A DNA stretch of 64,000 nucleotides from contig UQGG01000023.1 in NCBI GenBank assembly GCA_900540475.1, forward strand, positions 1-64,000, written 5' to 3'. The DNA is from an uncultured Robinsoniella sp. Its GTDB lineage: Bacteria; Bacillota; Clostridia; Lachnospirales; Lachnospiraceae. Below the pieces are notes generated by a model that saw only the letters and a program-made list of their open reading frames with translations, searched no databases and had not been told where the DNA came from. Position numbers and translations under genes: made by a program. Numbering within the stretch: the stretch's first letter is position 1; every line of letters begins with the position of its first letter. Shown here piece by piece: positions 53,806 to 62,982 of the stretch.

Positions 53806-54555
53806 TTAAGCACCGATACCCAGTTCCAGAATTTTGTTTCTGATTGCCTGGAATTCCGGGCTTGTCCTGTTCCTGGGCTTTGGCAGATCCACCGTAATAA
53901 TCTCCTTAATTTCGGCCGGCGAATTTGTAAATACAACTATCTTGTCAGATAAGTATACAGCTTCTTCACAATCGTGAGTTACAAAGCAGGTGGTAAACTC
54001 TTTTCTGCTGCAAAGACTTACCAGTTCATCCTGTAATTTCATACGGGTAAAGGAGTCCAGCGCTCCAAATGGTTCATCCATCAACAGAATCTTCGGATTC
54101 ATAACCAATGCCCTGGCAATTGCCACTCGCTGCTTCATACCTCCCGATAATTGGTTGGGATACGATTTTTCAAATCCGTTCAGCCCCACCAGATCGATTG
54201 CCCAGTCCACTTTTTTCTGAATTCTTTCCCTATCATTTTTTCCAATTTTAAGACCCATGGCTATATTGTGATACACAGTCATCCACGGAAAAAGGACATA
54301 ATCCTGAAATACCATCATTCTTTCTTTGCTGGGCCCTTTTACAACTTCTCCGCCAATCTCTACAGTCCCTTCCTCTGCATCCAGCAGCCCCGCCATAATT
54401 CTAAGCAGCGTGGACTTTCCACATCCGGACGGACCTACAAAAGAAACAAACTCCTGCTTCTCAATACTCAGGGACAGATTTTCAAGAATAGCCAGCATTT
54501 TTGTGTCATCATTTTTTGTAAAAGATTTTGTAATATTTTTAACTAAGATTGCCAT
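53806..54555 (-). CDS. ABC transporter ATP-binding protein (SsuB/TauB type)
   Basis: A 249-residue ATPase with Walker A GPSGCGKSTLL, the LSGGMKQRVAIARAL signature, Walker B ILLMDEPFGALD and the switch histidine in CFVTHDCEEAVYLSD. First gene of the importer operon. It is divergent from the AraC-GyrI regulator gene across a 372-base gap. Confidence 0.94.
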   Translation of the reverse strand: MAILVKNITKSFTKNDDTKMLAILENLSLSIEKQEFVSFVGPSGCGKSTLLRIMAGLLDAEEGTVEIGGEVVKGPSKERMMVFQDYVLFPWMTVYHNIAMGLKIGKNDRERIQKKVDWAIDLVGLNGFEKSYPNQLSGGMKQRVAIARALVMNPKILLMDEPFGALDSFTRMKLQDELVSLCSRKEFTTCFVTHDCEEAVYLSDKIVVFTNSPAEIKEIITVDLPKPRNRTSPEFQAIRNKILELGIGA

Positions 54556-54927
54556 TTATTTCTCCCCAATCATTCCAGAATAGGGATATTTTAGCGAAAT
54601 ATTGTGATATAAGTTTGTAAAATCCTCACAATTGTAACATTTACTTAATATTTCTTAACAATATTGATAGAATTTTGAGAAAAGAAAAAAAGAGCACTCA
54701 ATGATAAGCACCCTTTACGTAAAATATGGTATATTCTATTTATCAGCTAGTCTTCCTGCTAATTCTGATGAGAAATTACATCAGATTATTACATCAAGTC
54801 CGTAACACAGTAGTAAGCGGCGATTTGTTAGCCACCGATGTACTTTACAGATGGAAATCGGGGCATATCATCCTGGCTCACTGCCAGAAAGTCAAAAACC
54901 CTCGCGGGAATAAAGGAGGTGCGGATA
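54556..54927. promoter_or_regulatory. Divergent regulatory region of the CoA-ligase importer
   Basis: Very AT-rich near 54590-54700. A perfect inverted repeat ATTGTGA (54601-54607) and TCACAAT (54626-54632) lies close to the ATPase start and may be an operator. An AAAGGAGGTG ribosome site at 54912-54922 serves the regulator. No additional gene is supported. Confidence 0.45.
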
Positions 54928-55839
54928 ATGCACGCATGGGAATCAATACAATCTGCTATCGATTATATGGAAGAACATTTAAATGAAGATTTACAAATAG
55001 ATACACTGGCAAATATTGCCGCTTTATCTCCCTTTTATTTCCAGAGGCTTTTCAGCCGCCTGGTAAATAAAACGGTATGTGATTATATAAAAATGAGGAA
55101 ACTTTCAAAGGCCTCAGAAATTCTCAAATCCACCAACAGCCGCATTGTGGATATCGCAATGGAATACGGATTTTCCAGCCATTCAAATTTTACAAGAGCA
55201 TTTAAAGAAACCTTTGGGCTCACCCCTGAGCAATATCGCGCTGATCCAGTGGTTTTAAACCATTTTGTCAAGCCTGATCTAATCTTAAATTATATCATGG
55301 TTGACGAAAATATTCCGCTGATTACAGACGGAATGGTATTGGAGATCTTCCGCCGGAAACTGGACCAGCCCAGAATATTCGCCGGAATAGAAGGCGAGAT
55401 CCCAATAGCCCAGCTTATGGGCGGCGAAACAACCGGGGTTGCCGCCGGGGCAAAGCTCTGGGAAGACTTCCACAAAATAAAACCCCTCATCCCAAATCTG
55501 CTCCCAAAAGGCAATGAGCTGGGCGCCCTGTATCTTGGAAATGCAAAGGAGGGAAACTGCATCTACATGGCAGGCGCCGAAATCATACCCGGCACAACAG
55601 TCCCTGGATACAAGACCTTTGAAATGCCTGCCTGTGAGTACCTGGTCTGCGGTTTTGAAGCGGAAACTATTTCACAGCTGTATGGCGATGCGGTATTTAA
55701 AGCCGATAAGTTCATGGAGCGCTGGCTAAAACAGCATCAGATCCGTACTGCTGCTTTTGGGGTGGAGATGTATTATCCGCCGTCACAGGAAGCTGCTTAT
55801 CTGGAGCATTGGTCAATTCCCGAAATCGGAACACTATAA
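54928..55839 (+). CDS. AraC-family regulator with GyrI-like effector domain
   Basis: A 303-residue regulator. Residues 1-105 are an AraC double helix-turn-helix (LQIDTLANIAALSPFYFQRL, then IAMEYGFSSHSNFTRAFKE). Residues about 140-303 are a GyrI-like small-molecule-binding domain, with YKTFEMPACEYLVCGFEAE and the final TAAFGVEMYYPPSQEAAYLE. I chose the ATG at 54928, right after AAAGGAGGTGCGG, rather than an ATG 30 codons earlier. Divergent to the ABC/CoA-ligase operon, which it probably controls in response to the imported acid or a related compound. Confidence 0.88.
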   Translation: MHAWESIQSAIDYMEEHLNEDLQIDTLANIAALSPFYFQRLFSRLVNKTVCDYIKMRKLSKASEILKSTNSRIVDIAMEYGFSSHSNFTRAFKETFGLTPEQYRADPVVLNHFVKPDLILNYIMVDENIPLITDGMVLEIFRRKLDQPRIFAGIEGEIPIAQLMGGETTGVAAGAKLWEDFHKIKPLIPNLLPKGNELGALYLGNAKEGNCIYMAGAEIIPGTTVPGYKTFEMPACEYLVCGFEAETISQLYGDAVFKADKFMERWLKQHQIRTAAFGVEMYYPPSQEAAYLEHWSIPEIGTL

Positions 55840-55905
55840 CACCAGCTATTCAGCCTGCTCAAAATAGGTTTTAAACTCCCGGGGTGACATATCATCTCAC
55901 AGGTG

Positions 55906-58071
55906 TCATACAGCCGCACACGCCTTTTCCAGTATTTCCGTTTTACCAGCCTTAATTTCAATACACAACGGATGTTTCCCTGTCAATTCACTGCTGCGTC
56001 CATCGGGCTGCTGGGTTCCCACATATAGTTCATAGGTGCCCTCTCCCAGTATAAGATCTCCTTTGTCATCACGAATTCCAAACGCCCTGTCTGCCAGCTC
56101 CATACGGATTTCTTTTTTCTCTCCCGGCTGCAGTTCTACTTTCTTCAGAGCTTTAAGCTGGGCATTGGGAGATCCGGGATGTTTTGCCTTTATGTATAAC
56201 TGTAGGGTTTCTGCTCCAGCCATTTTCCCCTGATTTTCCAGTACGGCTGTGACAGACACTATGGAACCCTTTTGAATCGTATCCTGGCTGACCGCAGGTC
56301 CCGTTACGGCAAAATCCGTATAGGAAAGTCCAAACCCAAAGGGATACAAAGCTTTCTGCTTCATATAGCGGTATGTTCTTCCCTCCATGGAATAATCCCG
56401 AAAGTCAGGGAGTTCTTCTGTCGTGCGGTAGAAAGTTACTGGCAATTTCCCTTCCGGCGAATACTCTCCAAAGATCACACTTGCCATTGCTTTCCCACCC
56501 ATAGCTCCGGGATACCATCCTTCTATAATGGCAGGGATATGCTCATCTGCCCAGGGAACTGCCAGTGCGCTGCCGGACAGAAGTACCAGCACTACCGGCT
56601 TCCCGCTCTCCCATGCCGCCATTAGGATATCCTGCTGAAGTCCCGGAAGAGAAAGGTCCGGCTTATCTCCGCTGGCAAATTCATTTCCTTCGTCCCCCTC
56701 TTCTCCTTCCAGGCTGGAATCCAGTCCCAGGCAGGCAATCACCACATCGCTGTGTGCACAAACTGCCCGAACCTCTGCCATGCGGTCATTCTCCTGCCCC
56801 AGTCCACTTAACCGGGTCTTACACAAATGACAGCCCTCGGAATACAGAACTCTTACGTCATCACCAATGTAATCCTGTATGCCCTCTGAAATGGTATAAT
56901 ACCGGGATGCTGTCCCCTCATAATTTCCCTCTAAGGCTTTTCGGTTGTTGGCATTGGGACCAATGATACCGATTGTCTTAATTTTATTTTTATCCAAAGG
57001 CAGCAGATTACCTTCATTTTTTAACAGTACAAAGGACTTTCTGGAAGCCTCGAAGTTCAGTCTGCTATGTTCTACAGTATCATTTTGGTCATATGTAATT
57101 TTGCTAAATACCGTTTCTTCCTCATCAAACAATCCCAGCTTCATCCGGGCACTCAGGAGATTGGTAACCGCCTCATCCAAACGTTCCTCACTGACCATTC
57201 CCCGTTTCACTACTTCTGTCAGGTACAGAAACAGGCTTCCGCAGTTTAAGTCGCACCCGTTCTCCATTGCCATTGCCACCGATTCTAACGGGGTAGCGGT
57301 CACCTTATGATATTCGTGGAAATCTTTTACTGCCCAGCAGTCTGACGTCACGTGGCCTTCAAATCCCCAGCCTTTTCGCAGAATATCCGTCAGCAATGTA
57401 CGGCTTCCGCAGCACGGTTCTCCATTTGTCCTGTTATAAGCCCCCATAACCGCTTCTACTTTTCCCTCTTTCACACATGCCTCAAAAGCAGGAAGGTAGG
57501 TTTCAAATAAATCCCTGGCGTTAACCCTGGCATCAAAGGAATGACGCTCATCCTCCGGTCCGGAATGTACCGCAAAATGCTTCGCACAGGCAGCCGTCTT
57601 CATATACTGGCTGTCATCCCCCTGAAGTCCTTGAATAAAACGCACTCCCAGTCTGGATGTCAGATAGGGGTCTTCCCCGAATGTCTCATGCCCCCTTCCC
57701 CACCTGGGGTCACGGAAAATATTGACATTGGGTGCCCAAAAGGTCAGCCCTTTATAGATATCCAGATCGCCAAATTCCTGCTGCATATTGTACTTAGCAC
57801 GCCCTTCTGTGGAAATGACATCCGCCACCTTCCAGACAAGCTCCTCGTCAAATGACGCAGCCATTCCTATAGCCTGCGGAAACACCGTTGCAACTCCTGC
57901 TCTCGCCACGCCATGAAGAGCCTCATTCCACCAGTTATACGTTTTTATCCCCAGCCGTTCAATCCCTGCAGCGCCGTGTACCGTCTGGGAAACCTTTTCC
58001 TCCAGTGTCATTTTTTCAACCAGTTCCTTTGCCCGTCTGCGGCATTCTAATACTTTTTCTGCTCTCATCAT
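55906..58071 (-). CDS. Glycoside hydrolase family 3, second paralog
   Basis: A 721-residue GH3 enzyme, close paralog of the gene at 88-2196. The nucleophile is D244 in VTSDCWAVKD, with KHFAVHSGPE at about 164-173 and the xylosidase-type DLNCGSLF after it. The second domain shows LDSSLEGEEGDEG and a C-terminal Fn3-like domain ends near 700. No signal peptide, so it works on imported oligosaccharides. An AraC regulator is encoded directly upstream on the same strand. Differences between the two copies around the 90s loop (AYSGKGDRD versus MQQEFGDLD) may reflect different substrates. Confidence 0.93.
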   Translation of the reverse strand: MMRAEKVLECRRRAKELVEKMTLEEKVSQTVHGAAGIERLGIKTYNWWNEALHGVARAGVATVFPQAIGMAASFDEELVWKVADVISTEGRAKYNMQQEFGDLDIYKGLTFWAPNVNIFRDPRWGRGHETFGEDPYLTSRLGVRFIQGLQGDDSQYMKTAACAKHFAVHSGPEDERHSFDARVNARDLFETYLPAFEACVKEGKVEAVMGAYNRTNGEPCCGSRTLLTDILRKGWGFEGHVTSDCWAVKDFHEYHKVTATPLESVAMAMENGCDLNCGSLFLYLTEVVKRGMVSEERLDEAVTNLLSARMKLGLFDEEETVFSKITYDQNDTVEHSRLNFEASRKSFVLLKNEGNLLPLDKNKIKTIGIIGPNANNRKALEGNYEGTASRYYTISEGIQDYIGDDVRVLYSEGCHLCKTRLSGLGQENDRMAEVRAVCAHSDVVIACLGLDSSLEGEEGDEGNEFASGDKPDLSLPGLQQDILMAAWESGKPVVLVLLSGSALAVPWADEHIPAIIEGWYPGAMGGKAMASVIFGEYSPEGKLPVTFYRTTEELPDFRDYSMEGRTYRYMKQKALYPFGFGLSYTDFAVTGPAVSQDTIQKGSIVSVTAVLENQGKMAGAETLQLYIKAKHPGSPNAQLKALKKVELQPGEKKEIRMELADRAFGIRDDKGDLILGEGTYELYVGTQQPDGRSSELTGKHPLCIEIKAGKTEILEKACAAV

Positions 58072-58149
58072 GCTATCCCCTTTTCTATCTTTGTTAATCC
58101 GATGATAGCATTTTGCACCGCTTATTTCTTCTCAAATCTTGCCCCATTC

Positions 58150-59052
58150 TCACCACATATTGCTTTGGGATTCCTCCTTACTTTTACACTGCAGGCATTT
58201 CCACTTTTTACGAAATTCGCTGGGGGCACAGTTTTTCATTGCCCGGAAAGTCCGGTTGAAAGCGCTCAATGAAAAAAATCCGGAGTTCATTGCCACGTCT
58301 GTCACACTCATCTCCTGGTTATAAAGCAGTTCCTCTGCTCTCTTCACCCGCTTGGAATTCAGGTATTCGTAAAAGGTCATATTCATATACTGCTTAAAAA
58401 TGCGTGTAAAATGGTATTTGGAAAAACCACTTGCTTCAGCAACCTCCTCCAGTGTGAGGTTCTCCAGATAATGTGAGCTAATATAGGAACATGCACCCAT
58501 AACGGCTTCTATGTACACCTGCTTCTTGGCTGAAGGGATCTTCTCTGCTGTCTCGATCAGATATACTTCCCTGCGTCCCAGTTCTACAAAAATCTCAATC
58601 AGGTTAGCGTAGATCAGCGCTTCTCTAAACGTACTTTTGGAATCATATTCCCAGATAATTTTCATCAGCTTCTCATATATAACCTGACGTATCTCCACAT
58701 TCTTTCTGTTTGGAATATAAATCAGCGGCTGCATCATAAATAAAAGTGTTTCCATCCCCTTTAAACCATAGAGCAATGCCGTATCAAACTGAAGAATGAC
58801 CCTCTCACCTGCCGGAGGTGCCTCTAATGCATGGATGACCCCGGAGTTAATCAGCGCTATATCTCCTTCTTCCAGTTCCTGCCGCTGCTCTCCTACAATT
58901 ACCGTATATCCATTTTTTACCGGAATAATAATTTCAATACCCGTATGCCAGTGATCCCCGTAATCCTCAAATTCCACATTATGATACAGTCGGAATCCCT
59001 GAGAATCACCATAGTTGATGGTCTCATGCATCCCATTTAAGATTTCGATCAT
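58150..59052 (-). CDS. AraC-family regulator with cupin sensor
   Basis: A 300-residue regulator. The N-terminal cupin (about 15-100) includes DHWHTGIEIIIPVKNG and LEEGDIALINSGVIHALEAP. The C-terminal double helix-turn-helix reads LTLEEVAEASGFSKYHFTRI, then VTDVAMNSGFFSLSAFNRTF. I chose the ATG at 59052, preceded by GGGAGGAG, twenty codons inside the longest ORF. It probably senses a sugar and activates the GH3 gene 78 bases downstream. Confidence 0.92.
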   Translation of the reverse strand: MIEILNGMHETINYGDSQGFRLYHNVEFEDYGDHWHTGIEIIIPVKNGYTVIVGEQRQELEEGDIALINSGVIHALEAPPAGERVILQFDTALLYGLKGMETLLFMMQPLIYIPNRKNVEIRQVIYEKLMKIIWEYDSKSTFREALIYANLIEIFVELGRREVYLIETAEKIPSAKKQVYIEAVMGACSYISSHYLENLTLEEVAEASGFSKYHFTRIFKQYMNMTFYEYLNSKRVKRAEELLYNQEMSVTDVAMNSGFFSLSAFNRTFRAMKNCAPSEFRKKWKCLQCKSKEESQSNMW

Positions 59053-59105
59053 AACTTTCTCCTCCCTAGTGCCGGGCGGCACTATTGTTTTTTCTGATAA
59101 TACAA

Positions 59106-59133
59106 TGGACACAGAATCCGTATTCTGTGTCCA
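59106..59133 (-). terminator. Hairpin after the aminopeptidase gene
   Basis: TGGACACAGAAT and ATTCTGTGTCCA, a perfect 12-bp stem with a 4-base loop, starts eleven bases past the aminopeptidase stop codon. The following T-content is modest. Confidence 0.65.
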
Positions 59134-59143
59134 ATTTTAAAGT

Positions 59144-60259
59144 CTAAATCAAATTCTCCGGGTTCAAGCACTCCAGTTCCTGAACCACAAACTTTCCGTC
59201 CTTTCGGATCAATACATCATCAAAGTAGATTTCCCCTCCGCCATATTCGGCTCTCTGTATCCATACCAGATCCCAGTGGATAGAAGAATGGTTGCCGTTG
59301 TACGCATCGTCATAGCAGCTGCCGGGTGTAAAGTGAATGGATCCCATAATCTTCTCGTCGAAGAGAATATCCTTCATTGGTTCCAGAACATAGGGATTTA
59401 CTCCGATGGCAAATTCACCGATATACCGTGCCCCTTCGTCCATATCGAAGACCTCATTAATCCTCTTTGTGTCATTTGCAGTTGCATTTACTATTTTTCC
59501 GTTTTCAAAGGTAAGCACAATATTTTCGTAGGTAAATCCCTGATACAGAGACGGCGTATTATACGCAAGTGTCCCGTTTACAGAATCTCTGATTGGGGCT
59601 GTATATACCTCCCCGTCGGGAATGTTACATCTGCCTGCGCAGGGAATTGCGTTCATCCCTTTAATCGAAAAGGTCAGGTCTGTGCCCGGTCCTGTCATAC
59701 GAACCCGGTCTGTACGTTCCATGTAAGCCTTGAGGTTTTGCATAGCCTTGTCCATTTTCCCATAATCCAGATTGCAAACCTTAAAGTAGAAGTCCTCAAA
59801 TGCCTCAGTACTGGAATTGGAGAGCTGAGCCATAGAGGCATTGGGGTAACGAAGAACCACCCATCTGGTCTTTTTTACACGGATTTCATGATGTACCGGG
59901 GTATTGTAATATTTATCATAAATCGCCATTTTTTCAGCAGGTACATCGGATAATTCCGATACATTATTGGAACCCCTGATGCCAATATAGCAATCCATTT
60001 TAGACATTTCCAGTCCATCCACTTCTGCCATAAGCTCCACCTGCTCCTGTGTACATTCCATCAGGATGTCCCGCTGTACTTTATTGCTGATAAACCGGAT
60101 AAACGGGATTCCTTTCGCCGAGTAGACTTCCTTTATAATCTGCCTTGCCAGCTCTTGTGTGTCCTCCCCGATATAGTGGATGTAAACCTTGTCGTTCTCT
60201 TTCACCTCACAGGAATAATTCACCAGGTTATGCGCCAGCGTTTTTATTCTCTCATCCAT
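59144..60259 (-). CDS. M29 family aminopeptidase
   Basis: A 371-residue cytoplasmic metallo-aminopeptidase of the thermophilic M29 family (AmpS/PepS). The metal-site blocks are present in order: CNIPDGEVYTAP, GARYIGEFAIGVNP, SSIHWDLVWIQ and GGEIYFDDVLIRKDGKF. The length is slightly shorter than the usual 400-410. It releases N-terminal amino acids from peptides. Isolated gene with no obvious partner. Confidence 0.91.
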   Translation of the reverse strand: MDERIKTLAHNLVNYSCEVKENDKVYIHYIGEDTQELARQIIKEVYSAKGIPFIRFISNKVQRDILMECTQEQVELMAEVDGLEMSKMDCYIGIRGSNNVSELSDVPAEKMAIYDKYYNTPVHHEIRVKKTRWVVLRYPNASMAQLSNSSTEAFEDFYFKVCNLDYGKMDKAMQNLKAYMERTDRVRMTGPGTDLTFSIKGMNAIPCAGRCNIPDGEVYTAPIRDSVNGTLAYNTPSLYQGFTYENIVLTFENGKIVNATANDTKRINEVFDMDEGARYIGEFAIGVNPYVLEPMKDILFDEKIMGSIHFTPGSCYDDAYNGNHSSIHWDLVWIQRAEYGGGEIYFDDVLIRKDGKFVVQELECLNPENLI

Positions 60260-60530
60260 ATTCTTTACCTCTCTCTTTCTTATTTTTATTATGTCATTCT
60301 CTGTATTTTATATGTTTTCTTCTGTTATCTTTAGGTTATCCACATATTGGCAATTGCATTCAGAGAAAACAAAATTTCCTTTTTAAAACAGGAAACGCCC
60401 CAGCTCATCGCCAGGGCGTCCTTCTATTTCGGGAACCGGTTCATTCATCTGCATGTTCTGCAGACTGCCTGCGAACTCAAGATCTAGTCTCAAAATGCCC
60501 ACGCCCGGTAATTTTGGTATCTTTATATAA
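60260..60530. other. Gap with a coding-like minus-strand stretch and a hairpin
   Basis: A minus-strand frame ending in TAA at 60383-60385 runs up past 60530 and reads ILRLDLEFAGSLQNMQMNEP, then EGRPGDELGRFLF. It has no good ribosome site. A hairpin ACGCCC/GGGCGT lies in the same place (about 60392-60420) and may be the terminator of the gene at 60531. No gene is called. Confidence 0.35.
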
Positions 60531-62975
60531 TCAGTTAATATAGGTAATAAATATATTTCCCGACTTTTCAAATAGTTCCTTACTGTCATCGGAGGGATAA
60601 TAATAGGATTCCTCTTCTCCCGGCTTCAGGAGAATTGTATTAAAGTTGTCATACCCAACCATAATTCTGACTCCCTCCGAAGTCTGTACCATTACCGGAT
60701 AACCGTGGCTTACATAATAGAGAACCATATCCAGGGTACAGCCGCTTAAATCCAGTACGGTCTTATCACCCAGAGCCTGCTTCAGTTTAGCCAGATCCAT
60801 TTCCCCGCTCTTCATGATAGCAGGTACTTTGGCGAGATCCAGTTCCATCTCATCTTCTTTATTACCACGTTCCCAGACATATTTCTGATGGTTATCCACC
60901 ACTACGCCCAGCATTTCATCCGCCCTTTTCACAGCCGCATTGGCATTGGAATAAATACTGTCTAATTTACCGTTAGCATATACGTAATAGAGACTCTCGC
61001 TCTTTTCCTTTGACTGAATAGAGACGGTATGATTGCCTTCCAGTAACACCTGACGGCTTCTTACCACCTGAGGTGTCTTTACTTTCAGTTCCTGTCCCAC
61101 TCTCAGAATCATTTCGGTCTGTTTCTTTTCCGTAACCTGAGTCGTCATGCCAAATGCAGAATCTTCATCTGCCGCATTATTTACAATGTGATCCTCTGCT
61201 GCCTCGGTGAATGTATCGCCGTTTTTCTTCATTCTGGTAAGCGTCAGCAGCTTTTCGGTGATTTCCGTTTTTGTTACATACAGACCTCCGGCGTCATAAT
61301 CCTTTACCGTCTCACCCTGGCTGTTTTGAATCTGTACGCTCTTCATGGGGAACAGTTCATTTCCCTCATGCTGCGTATTAATATCGGATGCATCCGCAAC
61401 TCCATAGACCAGATCCTCGCCCATAAATCCAATAATGCGGATTCTCTCCGATTCCTGGCAGGAAATTTCACGGGTTTCTTTCGTATCCATATTCATTACA
61501 GAAATGGTTTTGGAATTGTAAGCTTCATTTTCTTTCAGCCATGCAAAATATTTCCCGGACTGGGAACCAGCCATGCATCCCTGTTTGATATTCTTTACAA
61601 TCGTCTCTACCTGCATCGTTGAGAGATTTACCTGGTACACGTCTCCGTCTATCAGCAAATTAAAATCTTCCTGGTCATCGGATACATAGGTCAGTATATC
61701 CAGATCTTTCTTTAAGAGTTCGTAAGACTCTCCGCTTCTTACAAAAACACCTTCTCTTACATATCCGGAAGCGGCTTCATAGGAATACAGCGCCACGCCT
61801 GACTCACCTTCATGACTGCCCCGATTCATATATCCACTGACAGTAAAGTAAATATTGCCATTGGATGCCACCTGGATAATACTGATATCATGGCGGTTGT
61901 AGGAATCCCGGTAATCCGAATTTTCTTTTTGCCGGAAAGTGAATACCTGAGCAATTTTATTGCTGTTAACATCATAACTATATAGTTCATTTTCCTGCAC
62001 AAATGCAAAATACTGCTGCTTTTCATCTGTCTTGTAGGTGACTTCTCTTCCTGTGATTCCCAGATTAACACCTTTTGTAGTTATGATAGAATTTTCCGGA
62101 TTAAAAATCTGTTCGGTTTTTCGTTCAAAGTCCAAAAGCATAATTTTGGAATCCGAATCATCCCGCATCCTGTAGAATTCTGTAACGTTATACAGTTCCT
62201 GCTGTCCATCATCATTTTTTGCTGAGATAATGTAATTCAATACCACCGATGCCGTACTCTCATTTAACTCCTTAATTGCAGGTACCGGTTTATAATAAAT
62301 CTGTGGGCTTAAGGTTCCCCAGCTCAGCTGGTCAATACTGGAATGAATATCCATACTGGCGAGAGAACTGTTGTCTCCGGTTTCGTCCGGCTCAGTATAA
62401 GATGACAGCCACTGGGTGTCGTTCTTATTCAGGCATTTATCATAAAAACTCATTACAAAACTCAGGTAATCCTTCGTATGAAGCCCGTCCTGCTGCAGGA
62501 TTCTGGTATAGTAATAAATATCCTTTCCTGCGCTTTTAATCTGGAGCTTCAATACATATTCCTGATTCATAAGGATCAGGTTCTGTAATTTTATGGACGT
62601 CTTGACATACTCCCCATCCTCCTGATATTTTGTTACCTTTGTATTTTCCAGTGATTCCTTACCATCTACGGAAAGCACCTCAAAATAAATATCATCAATG
62701 GGAACACCGAATGTCTGAATCTGAATGTCAAGTACACGGTCGGAAGTCAGCGGAGTCAGGGTATCTCTCATAGCCGTAACCGGCATTTGCTGTACATAAC
62801 CATGCAGACAGTTCAGCTGCGTTCCCTCATTTGTCATATAGACCAGGGGCAGTGTTGCCGCCTTCATTTCCTTTGCCGTCTCCGTTGTACCTCTGTTGAT
62901 ATATTTACTGACACCAAAAATGGCACCTATAAATACCAGCACCAAAACGCTGATTCGTATGATTATCTTTTTCAT
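60531..62975 (-). CDS. Large membrane-anchored extracellular protein, function unknown
   Basis: An 814-residue protein with an N-terminal signal anchor (about 5-22) and an extracellular remainder. Blocks of beta structure run through the middle (YSYEAASGYVREGVFVRSGE, QSGKYFAWLKENEAY), suggesting a propeller-like or sandwich region. The last about 90 residues (LSGCTLDMVLYYVSHGYPVM, GYDNFNTILLKPGE) resemble the papain-like C39 fold, with glycine-tyrosine and asparagine in the expected places but the usual catalytic cysteine-histidine pair not certain. I do not recognise a named family. I chose the ATG at 62975; an upstream ATG at 63002 would overlap the methyltransferase. It follows the methyltransferase gene after seven bases. 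Confidence 0.75.
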   Translation of the reverse strand: MKKIIIRISVLVLVFIGAIFGVSKYINRGTTETAKEMKAATLPLVYMTNEGTQLNCLHGYVQQMPVTAMRDTLTPLTSDRVLDIQIQTFGVPIDDIYFEVLSVDGKESLENTKVTKYQEDGEYVKTSIKLQNLILMNQEYVLKLQIKSAGKDIYYYTRILQQDGLHTKDYLSFVMSFYDKCLNKNDTQWLSSYTEPDETGDNSSLASMDIHSSIDQLSWGTLSPQIYYKPVPAIKELNESTASVVLNYIISAKNDDGQQELYNVTEFYRMRDDSDSKIMLLDFERKTEQIFNPENSIITTKGVNLGITGREVTYKTDEKQQYFAFVQENELYSYDVNSNKIAQVFTFRQKENSDYRDSYNRHDISIIQVASNGNIYFTVSGYMNRGSHEGESGVALYSYEAASGYVREGVFVRSGESYELLKKDLDILTYVSDDQEDFNLLIDGDVYQVNLSTMQVETIVKNIKQGCMAGSQSGKYFAWLKENEAYNSKTISVMNMDTKETREISCQESERIRIIGFMGEDLVYGVADASDINTQHEGNELFPMKSVQIQNSQGETVKDYDAGGLYVTKTEITEKLLTLTRMKKNGDTFTEAAEDHIVNNAADEDSAFGMTTQVTEKKQTEMILRVGQELKVKTPQVVRSRQVLLEGNHTVSIQSKEKSESLYYVYANGKLDSIYSNANAAVKRADEMLGVVVDNHQKYVWERGNKEDEMELDLAKVPAIMKSGEMDLAKLKQALGDKTVLDLSGCTLDMVLYYVSHGYPVMVQTSEGVRIMVGYDNFNTILLKPGEEESYYYPSDDSKELFEKSGNIFITYIN

Positions 62976-62982
62976 ATTTACT

